The translations under genes were made by a program, and so were the position numbers. This document shows positions 27,342 to 36,354 of a stretch of 64,000 nucleotides of DNA, piece after piece (position 1 is the stretch's first letter; every line of letters begins with the position of its first letter). The DNA comes from Bordetella parapertussis (lineage in GTDB: Bacteria; Acidobacteriota; Terriglobia; Bryobacterales; Bryobacteraceae). The stretch spans positions 62,001-126,000 of the forward strand of contig CALQCC020000008.1 in NCBI GenBank assembly GCA_943328975.2. The letters are read 5' to 3'. Under the pieces are notes generated by a model. That model was not told the DNA's origin. It ran no database searches and was given only the letters and a program-made list of their open reading frames with translations.

Positions 27342-27762
27342 CCTCACCTGCACGCGTCCTTCCGATTCCGTACCCGGACGACCTCAATGACATCGGTGCC
27401 CCGGTGTCGGTAAATAACGCGCCCAGAACCGACACGGAGGCGATAGAGCGGTGGGTCGAAGCCTTCGAGTTGATTGACGTCTTCGACGTTGGTTCGCCCG
27501 AAGCGTCAGCCATCTTCTCGAAGTCGGCCACGGTGAGCCCGAAGTCTGCGAGGACGTCCTCCATGGAGACAGCGCCTCGTGCGTCGAGAGAATCGAGGCC
27601 AACTTGAATAGCTTGGCGGTCGGCATCGCTCAACTCCTCGTCGCCGTCTTCTTCATGAACCATGACTTCCAACAGCCGTGCCACAGCGGCGATCTGGGCC
27701 GGACCTAGCTGATCCAGCAACTCATGGGCGTGCTGTATGGTCGTGAGCGAATCAACAGGCAT
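27310..27762 (-). CDS. Type II antitoxin-like protein fused out of frame to toxin remnant
   Basis: The ATG at 27762 begins a protein whose first 90 or so residues look like a widespread small antitoxin (TIQHAHELLDQLGPAQIAAV, LLEVMVHEED, ELSDADRQAI, a C-terminal ISFEQVV-like MEDVLADFGLTVADF). The remaining 55 residues (from about ASGEPTSK) are low-quality sequence read in the wrong frame across what was once a RelE/ParE toxin gene. The antitoxin half may still be made, with a foreign tail. An earlier open start at 27801 is possible but less natural. Confidence 0.6.
   Translation of the reverse strand: MPVDSLTTIQHAHELLDQLGPAQIAAVARLLEVMVHEEDGDEELSDADRQAIQVGLDSLDARGAVSMEDVLADFGLTVADFEKMADASGEPTSKTSINSKASTHRSIASVSVLGALFTDTGAPMSLRSSGYGIGRTRAGEARVSACQQGS
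27344..27505 (-). pseudogene. Truncated RelE/ParE-type toxin, C-terminal half only
   Basis: In the frame that the antitoxin ORF does not use, bases 27505 to 27344 encode 53 residues ending in a stop. They read VEDVNQLEGFDPPLYRLRVG followed by SGRVIYRHRGTDVIEVVRVR and NRKDACR. This is the typical second half of a ParE/RelE fold (YRLRVGxxRVIY with the final VVRVxxRKxxY/C strand). The first 40 or so residues and a start codon are missing, and the frame is closed by a stop just upstream. It directly abuts the antitoxin, so a deletion removed the junction of the two genes. Confidence 0.72.
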
Positions 27763-28010
27763 GGCGTTCCCCACACCCAGAATATCGCACGCCGGTTCCA
27801 TATATTCACCGCCCGCTCATCATCATGCCGATTCGCGCGACCACCAACCGACCATCCTACTGCTACTCCTCAGGCGTGAATGCGACGTCAACCCAAATCC
27901 CCAGCAGTATGGGCCCCGAAAAAATCCCCCACAACAAAACGAACCCAGCTTTTTGCCCAACACGCCCACGCATCCCACCGTGTTTCAACTAGATACGTGA
28001 AAACCCCGTT
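27763..28010. other. Intergenic region without a recognised gene
   Basis: About 250 bases between the antitoxin start and the end of the histidine kinase gene at 28011. It is less GC-rich than its flanks and has A-rich stretches. I see no coding potential, hairpin terminator or RNA gene in it. Confidence 0.5.
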
Positions 28011-29741
28011 TTAGACCGTTTCGACCGGAACCTTCGCGGGCAGCGTGATCACGAACGCCGTTCCCGTCGGACCCGTATGCTCCACGCGAGCCACCCCGCC
28101 GTGGTCCGAGACGATCTTCTGGACCACCGTCAAACCCAGGCCAATTCCTTGTTCCTTGCCGTGGCTCACGAACGGCTGGAACACGTTCTCCAGCACCACG
28201 CTCGGGATGCCGGGACCGTTGTCTTCCACACGGACCTCCAGGTTGTCTCCGACCTTGCGGCTGGTGATGCGGATCTTGCCGGTGCCGGGCACCACCGCCT
28301 CGCACGCGTTGAACAGCAGGTTCAGGATCACGCGCTCCACCTTGCCGGCGTCGAAGTAACCCGAGCACTCACCCTCCGGCGCGTACTCGATGGTCAGCGA
28401 TTCAAACTCCGGCAACACGCGGACGTTCTGTATGGCGCGTTCGATGACTTCTTCCAGGCGCGCGTTCACCCGCCGGATCGCCTCGCCTTGTTTGGAGAAG
28501 CCCAGCAGCGAGTTCAACTCTTCGGTCATGCGGTTCACCGCGATGCGGATCTCCTGGTAGAAATCGTTGCGCTGCGCGTCGCTGATGCGGGCCTCCGAAA
28601 GGAACTCGGCGTAAGCCAGGATCGCAGTCAAAGGATGCCGCAGGTCGTGCGAGATGCTGGTCGCCATGCGGCCGATGGTCGCGAGCCGTTCGGTAGCGAG
28701 CAGTTGCTGCTGCGACTCCTGCAAGCGGCTCCGCATCCCGTCGAAGGCGGCGGTCAGAGTGGAGACCTCGTCGTTGCCTTGCACCTTCAACGGATAGTCG
28801 AAGTCGCCGGCCTCCAAAGCCTGCACGCCCTTCACCAGTTGTTCCAGAGGCCGAGTGAAGCTGGTGGAGACGAAGTACACCAGGACGCTACCCGCCAGCA
28901 CGCCGGCGATGCCGATCCCGAGAATCCAGCCGTTCAGGCTTTGCAGAAAACGGGTTGCGTCGTCAAAGGACTTGAAAACGGTCAGCGTGACGCGCGGGGC
29001 GTCGGCAGGGGAAAGGCGCACCGAGGTGGCCAGGAACTGCTCCCCCGCCAGCGTGATCTCCACCGGAGCTCCCTTCGTCCCCAACTGACCGGGCAACTCC
29101 CGTTGCTGCGCCGCAGGAATGGTAGTAACCGCCAGGTCGTTCTCATGCCGGAAGGCGACTTGGCTGGATGCAATGCGGGCCACATCGCGCGCCACCTTCG
29201 CATCCACTTCGAAACCCACCGCGAGTACGCCGATCTGCGCGTTCTGCGTGCGAGCGCCGAAGTAGATGGGTTGCACGAAGACCTGGAACAAATGGCCGTC
29301 CAGAAACCACCAATCGCGCGACCGCTTCGCGGATAAGGTGCCGCGCAACGGAGCCTCCGCGTCCATGCCTGCCACTCCGGGAGCGGTGCTATGCAGCGCG
29401 AACACTTGGCCGTTCATGTCGGCCATGACGAAGAGCTGGCTACCGCTGAGGTCCCAGAAGGATTTGGAGGCGTCCTGAATGGTGGCCGTATCCTGTGACG
29501 TCATCGCCGCCATCAACGGAGGCAGCGTCGCCAACAAGGCCGCAGTTCCTTGCAGAGTAGTCTCGCGTTGCTGCTGCAGGGCCTGGAACGTGTCCAGTGA
29601 ATTGCGCAATTCCTGCGACAACTGTTCGCGCACCCGCACTTGCACCCGCTGCCGCACCATCAACAACATCGCGCTGGTCAGCAACGCCGAGATCAGCGCC
29701 AGCGCCAGCATGAACTTCGTTCTGAGGTTGCCCTTTAACAC
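28011..29741 (-). CDS. Membrane sensor histidine kinase with periplasmic sensor and HAMP
   Basis: A 576-residue class-I kinase. The first helix is at about 9-28, a periplasmic sensor of about 240 residues follows (with SQLFVMADMNGQVFALHST and QIGVLAVGFEVD, like a dCache/CHASE-type fold), then a second helix at about 275-297 and a HAMP linker (TSFTRPLEQLVKGVQALEAG). The H box is TSISHDLRHPLTAILAYAEF, the N box LLFNACEAVV, and the G boxes VEDNGPGIP and GIGLGLTVVQ. It begins 12 bases after its OmpR-type regulator ends, as part of one operon. The ligand is unknown; the divergent porin and cupredoxin genes are candidate targets. Confidence 0.9.
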   Translation of the reverse strand: MLKGNLRTKFMLALALISALLTSAMLLMVRQRVQVRVREQLSQELRNSLDTFQALQQQRETTLQGTAALLATLPPLMAAMTSQDTATIQDASKSFWDLSGSQLFVMADMNGQVFALHSTAPGVAGMDAEAPLRGTLSAKRSRDWWFLDGHLFQVFVQPIYFGARTQNAQIGVLAVGFEVDAKVARDVARIASSQVAFRHENDLAVTTIPAAQQRELPGQLGTKGAPVEITLAGEQFLATSVRLSPADAPRVTLTVFKSFDDATRFLQSLNGWILGIGIAGVLAGSVLVYFVSTSFTRPLEQLVKGVQALEAGDFDYPLKVQGNDEVSTLTAAFDGMRSRLQESQQQLLATERLATIGRMATSISHDLRHPLTAILAYAEFLSEARISDAQRNDFYQEIRIAVNRMTEELNSLLGFSKQGEAIRRVNARLEEVIERAIQNVRVLPEFESLTIEYAPEGECSGYFDAGKVERVILNLLFNACEAVVPGTGKIRITSRKVGDNLEVRVEDNGPGIPSVVLENVFQPFVSHGKEQGIGLGLTVVQKIVSDHGGVARVEHTGPTGTAFVITLPAKVPVETV

Positions 29742-29753
29742 CGGGGATCTTCG

Positions 29754-30434
29754 CTATGGGACAAACTTGTAGCCTACGTTGTGAACCGTCACAAAGTGCG
29801 CCGGGCTGCTGGGATCCTTCTCCAGCTTCTGCCGCAGCGTCAGGATGTGAGAATCCACGGTCCGTGTGGATGGATAGGAGTTGTAGCCCCACACTTCACT
29901 CAACATTTGGTCGCGGGAAACGACACGTTCCGGGTTGAGGGTGAAGTACTTAAGCATCTTGAATTCCTGCGGTGCCAGCAATACCGGCTGTCCCATGCGC
30001 GATACTTCCATTCGAGTGAAGTCCACGATGACATCCCCGAACGCCACTTGTTCCACCGGCGGATTGCGGCGTGATCGGCGCAATACAGCGCGGACGCGCG
30101 CCATCAACTCCTTTGGGCTAAACGGCTTAATGACATAATCATCAGCGCCTAGTTCAAGTAGTAAGACTCGGTCTACTTCGTCCGCGGAACCGGTTAGGAT
30201 CAAAATCGGTACTTCTTCGGACTCTTTGCGGATCAGTTTGCACACGTCTTGCCCGCTGAGCTGGGGCATGCGCAGGTCCAGCATGACGAAGTCCGGACGC
30301 GTCGCCTTGAAAGCCGCCAACCCCTCGGCTCCATTGGTGGCGATTTCGACGGTGTAGCCTTCGGTCTCGAAAATCTGCTGTAACGCTTTCCGCGTGGCGC
30401 GATCATCTTCGATAACTAGGATTCGTTCCGGCAA
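29754..30434 (-). CDS. OmpR/PhoB-type response regulator
   Basis: About 226 residues: receiver domain with VIEDDRATR, phospho-acceptor Asp in VMLDLRMPQLSG and Lys in DYVIKPFSPKEL, then a winged-helix DNA-binding domain (LLAPQEFKMLKYF, RTVDSHILTLRQKLEKD). The longest frame begins with a TTG at 30449, but I prefer the TTG at 30434 because GAGG sits 6 bases before it and translation then starts MPERILVIEDD, as in relatives. It is followed by the histidine kinase gene after 12 bases. A TATAAC element on the minus strand at 30451-30456 might belong to its promoter. Confidence 0.9.
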   Translation of the reverse strand: MPERILVIEDDRATRKALQQIFETEGYTVEIATNGAEGLAAFKATRPDFVMLDLRMPQLSGQDVCKLIRKESEEVPILILTGSADEVDRVLLLELGADDYVIKPFSPKELMARVRAVLRRSRRNPPVEQVAFGDVIVDFTRMEVSRMGQPVLLAPQEFKMLKYFTLNPERVVSRDQMLSEVWGYNSYPSTRTVDSHILTLRQKLEKDPSSPAHFVTVHNVGYKFVP

Positions 30435-30562
30435 GGGGGCCCTCGTCAACCGTTATACTACAGCAACGGGCGATTTTACGGGTCGAAACGCTGGGAATCG
30501 TTCTTTTGACAACTTGTTGACATTCCGGACCCATGGTTCAGGGAGTCACACAGAGGGGTGAC

Positions 30563-32011
30563 ATGCGGGGTATAGCCTTACTAGCGGCTTTGGTGTGTCT
30601 GGGCGGAGTACCGCAGGCCTACGGGCAAGCGCCGCCCGATGCCGTGGCTGCGCAATTGCGGGAATTGACGACGCTGGTGAACCAGATGCGTCAGGAACTC
30701 GCCGATTCAAAGCGTGAATCGGGCGAGCTGCGGCAGCAACTGAACGCCATTCAAGGGGAGCTGAACGCTCTGCGCGGGCAGCCTGCGGCGGAACAACTGG
30801 CGGCGCTACAGGAAGAACATGAGCTGCTCGCGGCCAAGGTGGACGATCAATATCAGACCAAGGTCGAAAGTGGGTCCAAGAACAAGGTCAAACTTTCCGG
30901 CCTGGCCCTCTTGACGATGGTTTCCAGTCGCGGAGCGGTGAACAGTCTGGACCTCCCTGAGTTCGCTACCGCGCGCGGTCCGGGGGAAAGCAACGGTGCG
31001 TTCGGAGCTTCGGTGCGCCAATCCATCATCGGGTTGGACGTCGAAGGACCCACCTTTGCGGGAGCCAAAACACGCGGCGAGGTCCGGCTGGATTTCTTCG
31101 GCGGCATGCCGTCGGAACCGGATGGCGTCACCACAGGATTCGTTCGGATGCGGACCGCCAAGCTGGTAATGGATTGGGCGAATCATACGCTGGAAGCTGT
31201 TCAGGATAAACCGTTTATCTCGCCGCTTTCTCCCACCTCGCTTGTGCAGACGGCGTATCCGGCGCTATGGGGTAGCGGCAATATGTGGGCCTGGATTCCG
31301 CAAGTCCACATGACACATCGCTTGCAAGCGACGCAGAAAACCAAGCTCCTTGTACAGTACGGTGTGATGGACGCGTTGACCGGTGAGATTCCAGGTGCCG
31401 AATACGATCGTATTCCCACTGCGGGCGAGCGCAGTCGCATGCCGGCCTACGCGTTCCGTTTGGGGGCGCAGCGCAACGGCCAGCGCCAGGCGACCGGCGG
31501 CTTGGGCGCCTACTATTCGCGTCAGAATTGGGGCTTCAACCGGCGCGTGGATTCCTGGGCCATGACGGCTGACTGGGATCTGCCGATGGGGCGCTTTGTC
31601 TCTCTATCCGGCGAACTCTACCGGGGCCGGGCGATCGGTGGCCTGGGTGGCGGAGCCAGCAGCACCGTGCTCCTCAGCGGTCCGACGTCGAGCCCGACAA
31701 CCTCGGTGCTCGCCATGAAGAGCGGCGGCGGTTGGGCGCAATTGAAGTACAAGCCACTGCAACGCTGGGAGTTCAACGCGGTGTACGGCGGCGACTTCCC
31801 GTTCCGCCTGTCGCGGCCCGGTTTTCCGTCCGTGTTCGCGGCGGAAGATCCGCGTCCCAAACGGAATTCCAGCGCGTTCTGGAACGTCATTTACCAGCCG
31901 CGCACCAACTTGTTATTCTCAGTGGAGTACCGCAAGTTGTGGACCACCCAATTTGACGATCTACAGCGGAAAGCAAGTCACCTCAGTCTGGGTGCGGGGA
32001 TCCTGTTCTGA
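30563..32011 (+). CDS. Outer-membrane porin-like protein with N-terminal coiled coil
   Basis: The ATG at 30563 begins a signal peptide (MRGIALLAALVCLGGVPQAYGQ); the open frame begins earlier at 30533 but adds only hydrophilic residues. A heptad-rich coiled coil at about 25-95 (LRELTTLVNQMRQELADSKR and ELRQQLNAIQGELNAL) is followed by a barrel of about 370 residues ending SLGAGILF. This plan, coiled coil then barrel, is like DcaP/OprO-type trimeric porins. It is divergent from the OmpR-type two-component genes and 14 bases before the cupredoxin gene, so control by that pair is plausible. Confidence 0.75.
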   Translation: MRGIALLAALVCLGGVPQAYGQAPPDAVAAQLRELTTLVNQMRQELADSKRESGELRQQLNAIQGELNALRGQPAAEQLAALQEEHELLAAKVDDQYQTKVESGSKNKVKLSGLALLTMVSSRGAVNSLDLPEFATARGPGESNGAFGASVRQSIIGLDVEGPTFAGAKTRGEVRLDFFGGMPSEPDGVTTGFVRMRTAKLVMDWANHTLEAVQDKPFISPLSPTSLVQTAYPALWGSGNMWAWIPQVHMTHRLQATQKTKLLVQYGVMDALTGEIPGAEYDRIPTAGERSRMPAYAFRLGAQRNGQRQATGGLGAYYSRQNWGFNRRVDSWAMTADWDLPMGRFVSLSGELYRGRAIGGLGGGASSTVLLSGPTSSPTTSVLAMKSGGGWAQLKYKPLQRWEFNAVYGGDFPFRLSRPGFPSVFAAEDPRPKRNSSAFWNVIYQPRTNLLFSVEYRKLWTTQFDDLQRKASHLSLGAGILF

Positions 32012-32025
32012 GGATAGGGGATCGT

Positions 32026-32739
32026 TTGCAGCGTTCGCGTGCCATTTGGAGTCTGCCGGTCGGGCTGTGTTTGTTGGCCTCGCTGACCTGTGCTCAAACG
32101 GTCACGGTTAGCGGTACCGTGAACATCATGCGCCCCGGCAAAGCGAAACCCGATCATTCAGGTGCCGTGATCTCTCTGCAAGCCATGCCGCTGGTAGCAG
32201 GAGCGGGGAAGAAGCTACCGCCCGCGACCTTCACCGTGGTCCAGAAGGACAAGACCTTCGATCCTCATGTGCTGGCAGTTCCTGTGGGATCGATGGTGGC
32301 TTTCCCCAACTTCGATCCGTTCTTCCACAACGTCTTCTCCATGTTCGATGGACGCCGCTTCGACCTGGGGCTATACGAAGCGGGGGCATCCCGCACCGCA
32401 TCGTTCCCCAAGGCGGGCGTGTGCTACATCTTCTGCAACATTCACCCCGAGATGACCGCGATCATCGTGGTGGTGGATACGCCGCATGTGATTGTGTCCA
32501 ACGCCTCGGGAAAGTTCTTGATTCCCAACGTTCCGCCCGGCCGCTATCGCGTGACCGTGTGGCATGAACGCGCGCAGTTGGCGACCAAAGGGGATTACCC
32601 GCGCGACTTGACCATATCAGCCGAATCGGAGTCCTTAGGTATCATCCAACTGGTCGACTCCGGCCAACTGACGGTGCCGCACAAGAACAAGTACGGCCGC
32701 GATTACGATAGCGGCACCTCCGGACCCAACTATAAGTGA
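32026..32739 (+). CDS. Exported amicyanin-like cupredoxin with regulatory-like C-terminal domain
   Basis: 237 residues from a TTG start at 32026, preceded by AGGGG at a 5-base spacing. After a signal peptide (ending near TCAQ) comes a blue-copper fold. Likely copper ligands are His101 (PFFHNVFSMF) and Cys137, His140 and Met143 in IFCNIHPEM, giving the C-x2-H-x2-M spacing of amicyanin. The C-terminal part (GKFLIPNVPPGRYRVTVWHE) resembles a carboxypeptidase-regulatory module. It follows the porin-like gene by 14 bases, so both probably share a promoter. Periplasmic electron transfer or copper handling is the likely role; partner unknown. Confidence 0.82.
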   Translation: MQRSRAIWSLPVGLCLLASLTCAQTVTVSGTVNIMRPGKAKPDHSGAVISLQAMPLVAGAGKKLPPATFTVVQKDKTFDPHVLAVPVGSMVAFPNFDPFFHNVFSMFDGRRFDLGLYEAGASRTASFPKAGVCYIFCNIHPEMTAIIVVVDTPHVIVSNASGKFLIPNVPPGRYRVTVWHERAQLATKGDYPRDLTISAESESLGIIQLVDSGQLTVPHKNKYGRDYDSGTSGPNYK

Positions 32740-32771
32740 GCCGCGAGCATCCGTTACACTGAAGTGATCGG

Positions 32772-35024
32772 ATGCCTCAGGACTCTAGCGATCCCGCCCT
32801 TCAACCTCCCACGAGTGTGTCTCCGGCTGCGCCGGTTGCGGACGATCCCGTCGAAACCATCTATCGAGAGCTGGAAGCCCGGCTGCACGAACTGAGGCCC
32901 ACCGAAGATGCCGCGCCGTTGGAACGGGCGTACCGTTTCGCCGCCGCGCAACACTTGGGGCAGAAGCGCGCTTCGGGCGAGCCGTACATGATCCATCCGC
33001 TGCTGGTGACACGCCAGTTGCTGGAGATGAATCTGGATATGACGTGCTTGCAGACCGGTATCCTGCACGACGTTGTGGAAGACACTTCCGTCACGCTGAG
33101 CCAAGTTCGGAACATGTTCGGGGAAGACGTCGCGCGCTGCGTGGATGGCGTCACCAAGCTGACCAAGCTCGACTTCGCTTCGCGTGAAGTACGACAAGCC
33201 GAAAGCCTGCGCAAGATGTTGCTCGCGATGGTGGATGACATTCGCGTGGTGCTGGTGAAGATGGCGGACCGGCTGCACAACATGCGCACGCTGGGTAGTC
33301 TCTCGCCGGAGAAGCAAGCTCGCATCGCGCAGGAAACTGTAGACATCTACGCGCCCATCGCGCACCGGCTCGGTATGGGTAAGATCCGCGCGGAGCTGGA
33401 AGATCTCGCCTTCCAGTATCTGGAGCCGGAAGCCGCCGAGGAACTCAACAAGGAACTGGAAGGCACGCGCGCCTCGAACGAGGCATTCCTCAATGAGGTC
33501 AAACACATCATCGAGGTGAAGCTGGCGCGGGAAGGGATTCGAGCGCATCTAGAGACGCGGGTGAAGCGCCCGTACTCGGTGTTCCTGAAACTGCGGCGGC
33601 AGAAGATCGTGTTGGACCAGGTGTACGATCTGCTGGCGATCCGCATCGTCACCGATTCGGTGAAGAACTGCTACGCGGCGCTGGGCGTGATCCACAATGA
33701 ATGGCGGCCGATTCCTGGACGCATCAAGGACTTCATCGCGATTCCGCGGCCCAACTTGTATCAGTCGCTGCACACTTCTGTGATGGGTCCCAAGGGCAGG
33801 CATTTTGAGGTGCAGATCCGCACCGAAGAGATGCATCGCATCGCGGAAGAAGGCATCGCGGCACACTGGAAGTACAAAGAGGGTCGCAAGGCGAACGCGG
33901 CGGATGATGATCAGCGCGTGACGTGGCTGCGGCAGCTCGTCGAGTGGCAGCGCGACATGCGCGATTCGGGCGAGTTCATGTCCACGCTCAAAGTGGATCT
34001 GTACCCGGATGAAGTCTACACCTTCACACCGCAAGGCAAGGTGATCGTGTTGCCGCGCGGCGCGACGCCCATCGATTTCGCCTACGCGATTCACTCGCAG
34101 GTGGGCAATACGTGTACCGGTGCCAAGGTGGGCGGGCGAATCGTGCCGCTGAAGTACGGCCTGCGCAACGGTGACGTGGTGGAGATCCTCACGCAGGCGG
34201 GGCATCTGCCGAGTAAAGACTGGCTCGGGATCGTCAAGACGCCGCGCGCTCGGAACAAGATCAAGCACGTCATCAACACGACCGAGCGCGTGAAGGCGAT
34301 CGAGATCGGCGAGAAGTATCTGGAGCGCGAAGCTCGCCGCTTGGGTGTGTTCCTGAGCCGCATCACGCCGAAGCAGATGGAAGCCGTGGCGACGGAGTAC
34401 GGCTGCTCGAAGATCGAAGATCTACACGCGGCGCTGGGGTACGGGAAGTATTCGCCTCGTCAGATATTGCAGAAGTTAGCTCCGGAGCTTGTGCCGGAGG
34501 AAGCGTCTGAGAGCGAGGAAGAAACTCCGCGCGCGCAGTATTCGGCGGATGAGGCAGCGAACAAAGACCTGGTGATCAAGGTCAAGGGGATGGATGATCT
34601 CCTCACGTACCTGGCCAAGTGCTGCAACCCGATCCGCGGCGAACCTATTGTTGGCTATGTGACGCGCGGGAAGGGAATCGCCATCCATTCCGCCAACTGC
34701 ACCAACGTGCAGAACCTGATGTACGAAGTGGAGCGCAAGATCGAAGTCGAGTGGGCGCGCGCAGTGCAGGAGACGTTCCACGTGAGCCTGCTGGTCCGGA
34801 CGGAAGATCGCCCCGGCATGTTGAGCCAAGTGACGACCGCGCTGTTCAACGAACAGACCAACATTCGGACGCTGGAGACGCGTCCCGGCGACGGCCCGTC
34901 GAATGAGGGAGCCGTGGTCGCGATGACATTAGAAGTGAAGGACAAGCGACAGCTGGAGCGCGTCATATCGGCCATCCGGCGCGTGTCGGGAATTCGAGAT
35001 ATTGAGAGAGTCAATGAGATCTGA
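32772..35024 (+). CDS. rel: Bifunctional (p)ppGpp synthetase/hydrolase, RelA/SpoT family
   Basis: A 750-residue stringent-response enzyme. The hydrolase domain has the intact HD site: His75 in MIHPLLV and GILHDVVEDT at 97-106. The synthetase domain shows RIKDFIAIPRPNLYQSLHTS at about 320-340. TGS (TPQGKVIVLPRGATPIDFAY) follows, then a zinc-finger/helical region with CCNPIRGEPIVGY, and a C-terminal ACT domain (LLVRTEDRPGMLSQVTTALF). Length and order are those of a long bifunctional Rel. The ATG at 32772 lies 32 bases after the cupredoxin stop. Its 3' end overlaps the DUF971 gene by 11 bases. Confidence 0.96.
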   Translation: MPQDSSDPALQPPTSVSPAAPVADDPVETIYRELEARLHELRPTEDAAPLERAYRFAAAQHLGQKRASGEPYMIHPLLVTRQLLEMNLDMTCLQTGILHDVVEDTSVTLSQVRNMFGEDVARCVDGVTKLTKLDFASREVRQAESLRKMLLAMVDDIRVVLVKMADRLHNMRTLGSLSPEKQARIAQETVDIYAPIAHRLGMGKIRAELEDLAFQYLEPEAAEELNKELEGTRASNEAFLNEVKHIIEVKLAREGIRAHLETRVKRPYSVFLKLRRQKIVLDQVYDLLAIRIVTDSVKNCYAALGVIHNEWRPIPGRIKDFIAIPRPNLYQSLHTSVMGPKGRHFEVQIRTEEMHRIAEEGIAAHWKYKEGRKANAADDDQRVTWLRQLVEWQRDMRDSGEFMSTLKVDLYPDEVYTFTPQGKVIVLPRGATPIDFAYAIHSQVGNTCTGAKVGGRIVPLKYGLRNGDVVEILTQAGHLPSKDWLGIVKTPRARNKIKHVINTTERVKAIEIGEKYLEREARRLGVFLSRITPKQMEAVATEYGCSKIEDLHAALGYGKYSPRQILQKLAPELVPEEASESEEETPRAQYSADEAANKDLVIKVKGMDDLLTYLAKCCNPIRGEPIVGYVTRGKGIAIHSANCTNVQNLMYEVERKIEVEWARAVQETFHVSLLVRTEDRPGMLSQVTTALFNEQTNIRTLETRPGDGPSNEGAVVAMTLEVKDKRQLERVISAIRRVSGIRDIERVNEI

Positions 35025-35367
35025 AGCGGAACACATAGCGATTTCGAAGTCCAAGGGCATTCACATCGATTGGAAAGACGGACACCATAGCGACTATTCG
35101 CTCGGCTACTTGCGCGATGAGTGCCCGTGCGCGACCTGCACCGGAGCGCATGGGACGGAGCCGCAGAAGACCAACTACGCGGTGGAAGAAGCCAAGCCGG
35201 CGAACCCGTTCCAGATGTTCACGCCGAAGCTGAAGATGCTGAAGGTGGAGGAAGTGGGCGCGTACGCGATCCAGATTCAGTGGAGCGACGGGCACGGGTC
35301 GGGGATATATTCGTTCGACCACTTGAGGAAGATTTGCGGGTGCGCGGAGTGCAAGGCGGCAGCGTAA
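35014..35367 (+). CDS. DUF971 (GBBH-like N-terminal domain) protein
   Basis: A 117-residue protein. The ATG at 35014 has a purine-rich GAGAGAG site just upstream and overlaps the rel stop by 11 bases; a TTG at 35002 is the alternative. Diagnostic residues are the DWKDGHHSDYSLGYLRDECPC block and a C-terminal YSFDHLRKICGCAEC. The Cys pairs (CPCATC and CGCAEC) could bind a metal. The domain is the N-terminal module of gamma-butyrobetaine hydroxylases, which occurs alone in many bacteria with proposed Fe-S links. Coupling to rel by overlap suggests co-expression. Confidence 0.85.
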   Translation: MRSEAEHIAISKSKGIHIDWKDGHHSDYSLGYLRDECPCATCTGAHGTEPQKTNYAVEEAKPANPFQMFTPKLKMLKVEEVGAYAIQIQWSDGHGSGIYSFDHLRKICGCAECKAAA

Positions 35368-35369
35368 CG

Positions 35370-35795
35370 GTGCGCCTATTGTCGTCGAGTTGGGCCAGAG
35401 TCCCTATCTGGCTGGCATTCGGCCTGTTTGCGACCTTCACTCTGGTTGTTTCCCTAGGAAACTTAGTAGTGCTCGGAAGCATGCTGATATTTGTCGGTTC
35501 GATCGGCTACCTCTTGTTCCACTACTTTGCTTGTGAATTCCAGGTTGTGATTGATGGTCCCGACTTGGTGATTTCCCGAGGCGATAAATCGGTGAAGGTT
35601 CCAGTATCTGCAATTCGCGCCGTTGACGAGAGCCACTGGAGTAAACCGAAGTCGATTGCGCTGTCATTCGACAGTGATATAGGCTTTGGACGAGTCATCG
35701 AGTTCGTCCCAGAGCACCTGGTGAATCCGCCCTGGGCCGGACATCCGACGGCAATTGAACTGAAAATGCTTGCGGGACTTAAACCGCTGAAATAA
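35370..35795 (+). CDS. Small membrane protein, two helices plus PH-like soluble part
   Basis: Starts with GTG at 35370, two bases after the DUF971 stop, with AAGGCGG about 10 bases upstream. The 141-residue product has two close membrane helices (WLAFGLFATFTLVVSLGNLV and MLIFVGSIGYLLFHYF) followed by an about 85-residue soluble beta-rich part (FQVVIDGPDLVISRGDKSVK, IRAVDES), which resembles the bacterial PH-domain arrangement. The reading frame continues upstream to 35121 only as a shadow of the DUF971 gene. Function unknown. Confidence 0.6.
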   Translation: MRLLSSSWARVPIWLAFGLFATFTLVVSLGNLVVLGSMLIFVGSIGYLLFHYFACEFQVVIDGPDLVISRGDKSVKVPVSAIRAVDESHWSKPKSIALSFDSDIGFGRVIEFVPEHLVNPPWAGHPTAIELKMLAGLKPLK

Positions 35796-35829
35796 TGCCT
35801 TCAACCCTGCTAAGCAAAACGCGAGCAGC

Positions 35830-36354
35830 CTACTTCCCGGCCGGTTCCTTCACCGCATCGCCATAGACCCACGCGTATCCACCAAGGTAGGCCTTTTCGT
35901 ATTCGTGATACACCGGCAAGCCGCTCGTCTTGCTCACCCACAACGTTACCCGGCCGGTGGTGTTGCTCCCAGCTGAGGCGTCCAATTTGTACTTCACAAC
36001 GGCTTGGCCACGGTAGGTCGCGTTCCCCACCAGTTCACAATTGACTGGGCCCTTGGCGGCTTGGAGCCTGATGGATACGGTGAAGGGATGCTCCGAAGGC
36101 GCAGGGTCGGTTCGATAGTTGCCCGAACCGCCGGCATCCGTCCAAATCGTTTTTCCGATCCGAACCGTCGCGGGCGTTTTGGGGAGCGGTTGCTCCGGAG
36201 TCTTCATGTCGTATTCGGCTAGCCGCGGTTGTTGCCAAGACTTGGCCAGCGCATCGAGCGGAGCCGCGCAATCCGCCAGTGCAACGCCGGGCAGGAGAAA
36301 CGCGGAGAGCACTAGACTCGTCAGACCGATGTTGATACGGGTTGGAAATGTCAT
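35830..36354 (-). CDS. Secreted protein of unknown function
   Basis: A 174-residue exported protein with signal peptide ending in GVALA-DC. It carries only two cysteines after cleavage (near residue 29 and in VNCELVG), which could form a disulfide. The beta-rich chain with GRVTLWVSKTSGLPVYHEYE recalls LolA/LppX-like folds, but I cannot assign a family. It is convergent with the PH-like gene and divergent from gyrA, so it is transcribed alone. Confidence 0.6.
   Translation of the reverse strand: MTFPTRINIGLTSLVLSAFLLPGVALADCAAPLDALAKSWQQPRLAEYDMKTPEQPLPKTPATVRIGKTIWTDAGGSGNYRTDPAPSEHPFTVSIRLQAAKGPVNCELVGNATYRGQAVVKYKLDASAGSNTTGRVTLWVSKTSGLPVYHEYEKAYLGGYAWVYGDAVKEPAGK

Noticed and set aside
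28077-29336. 419-residue plus-strand frame opposite the histidine kinase
   Set aside because: Leu/His/Arg/Gln-rich antisense shadow of a complete kinase with all motifs.
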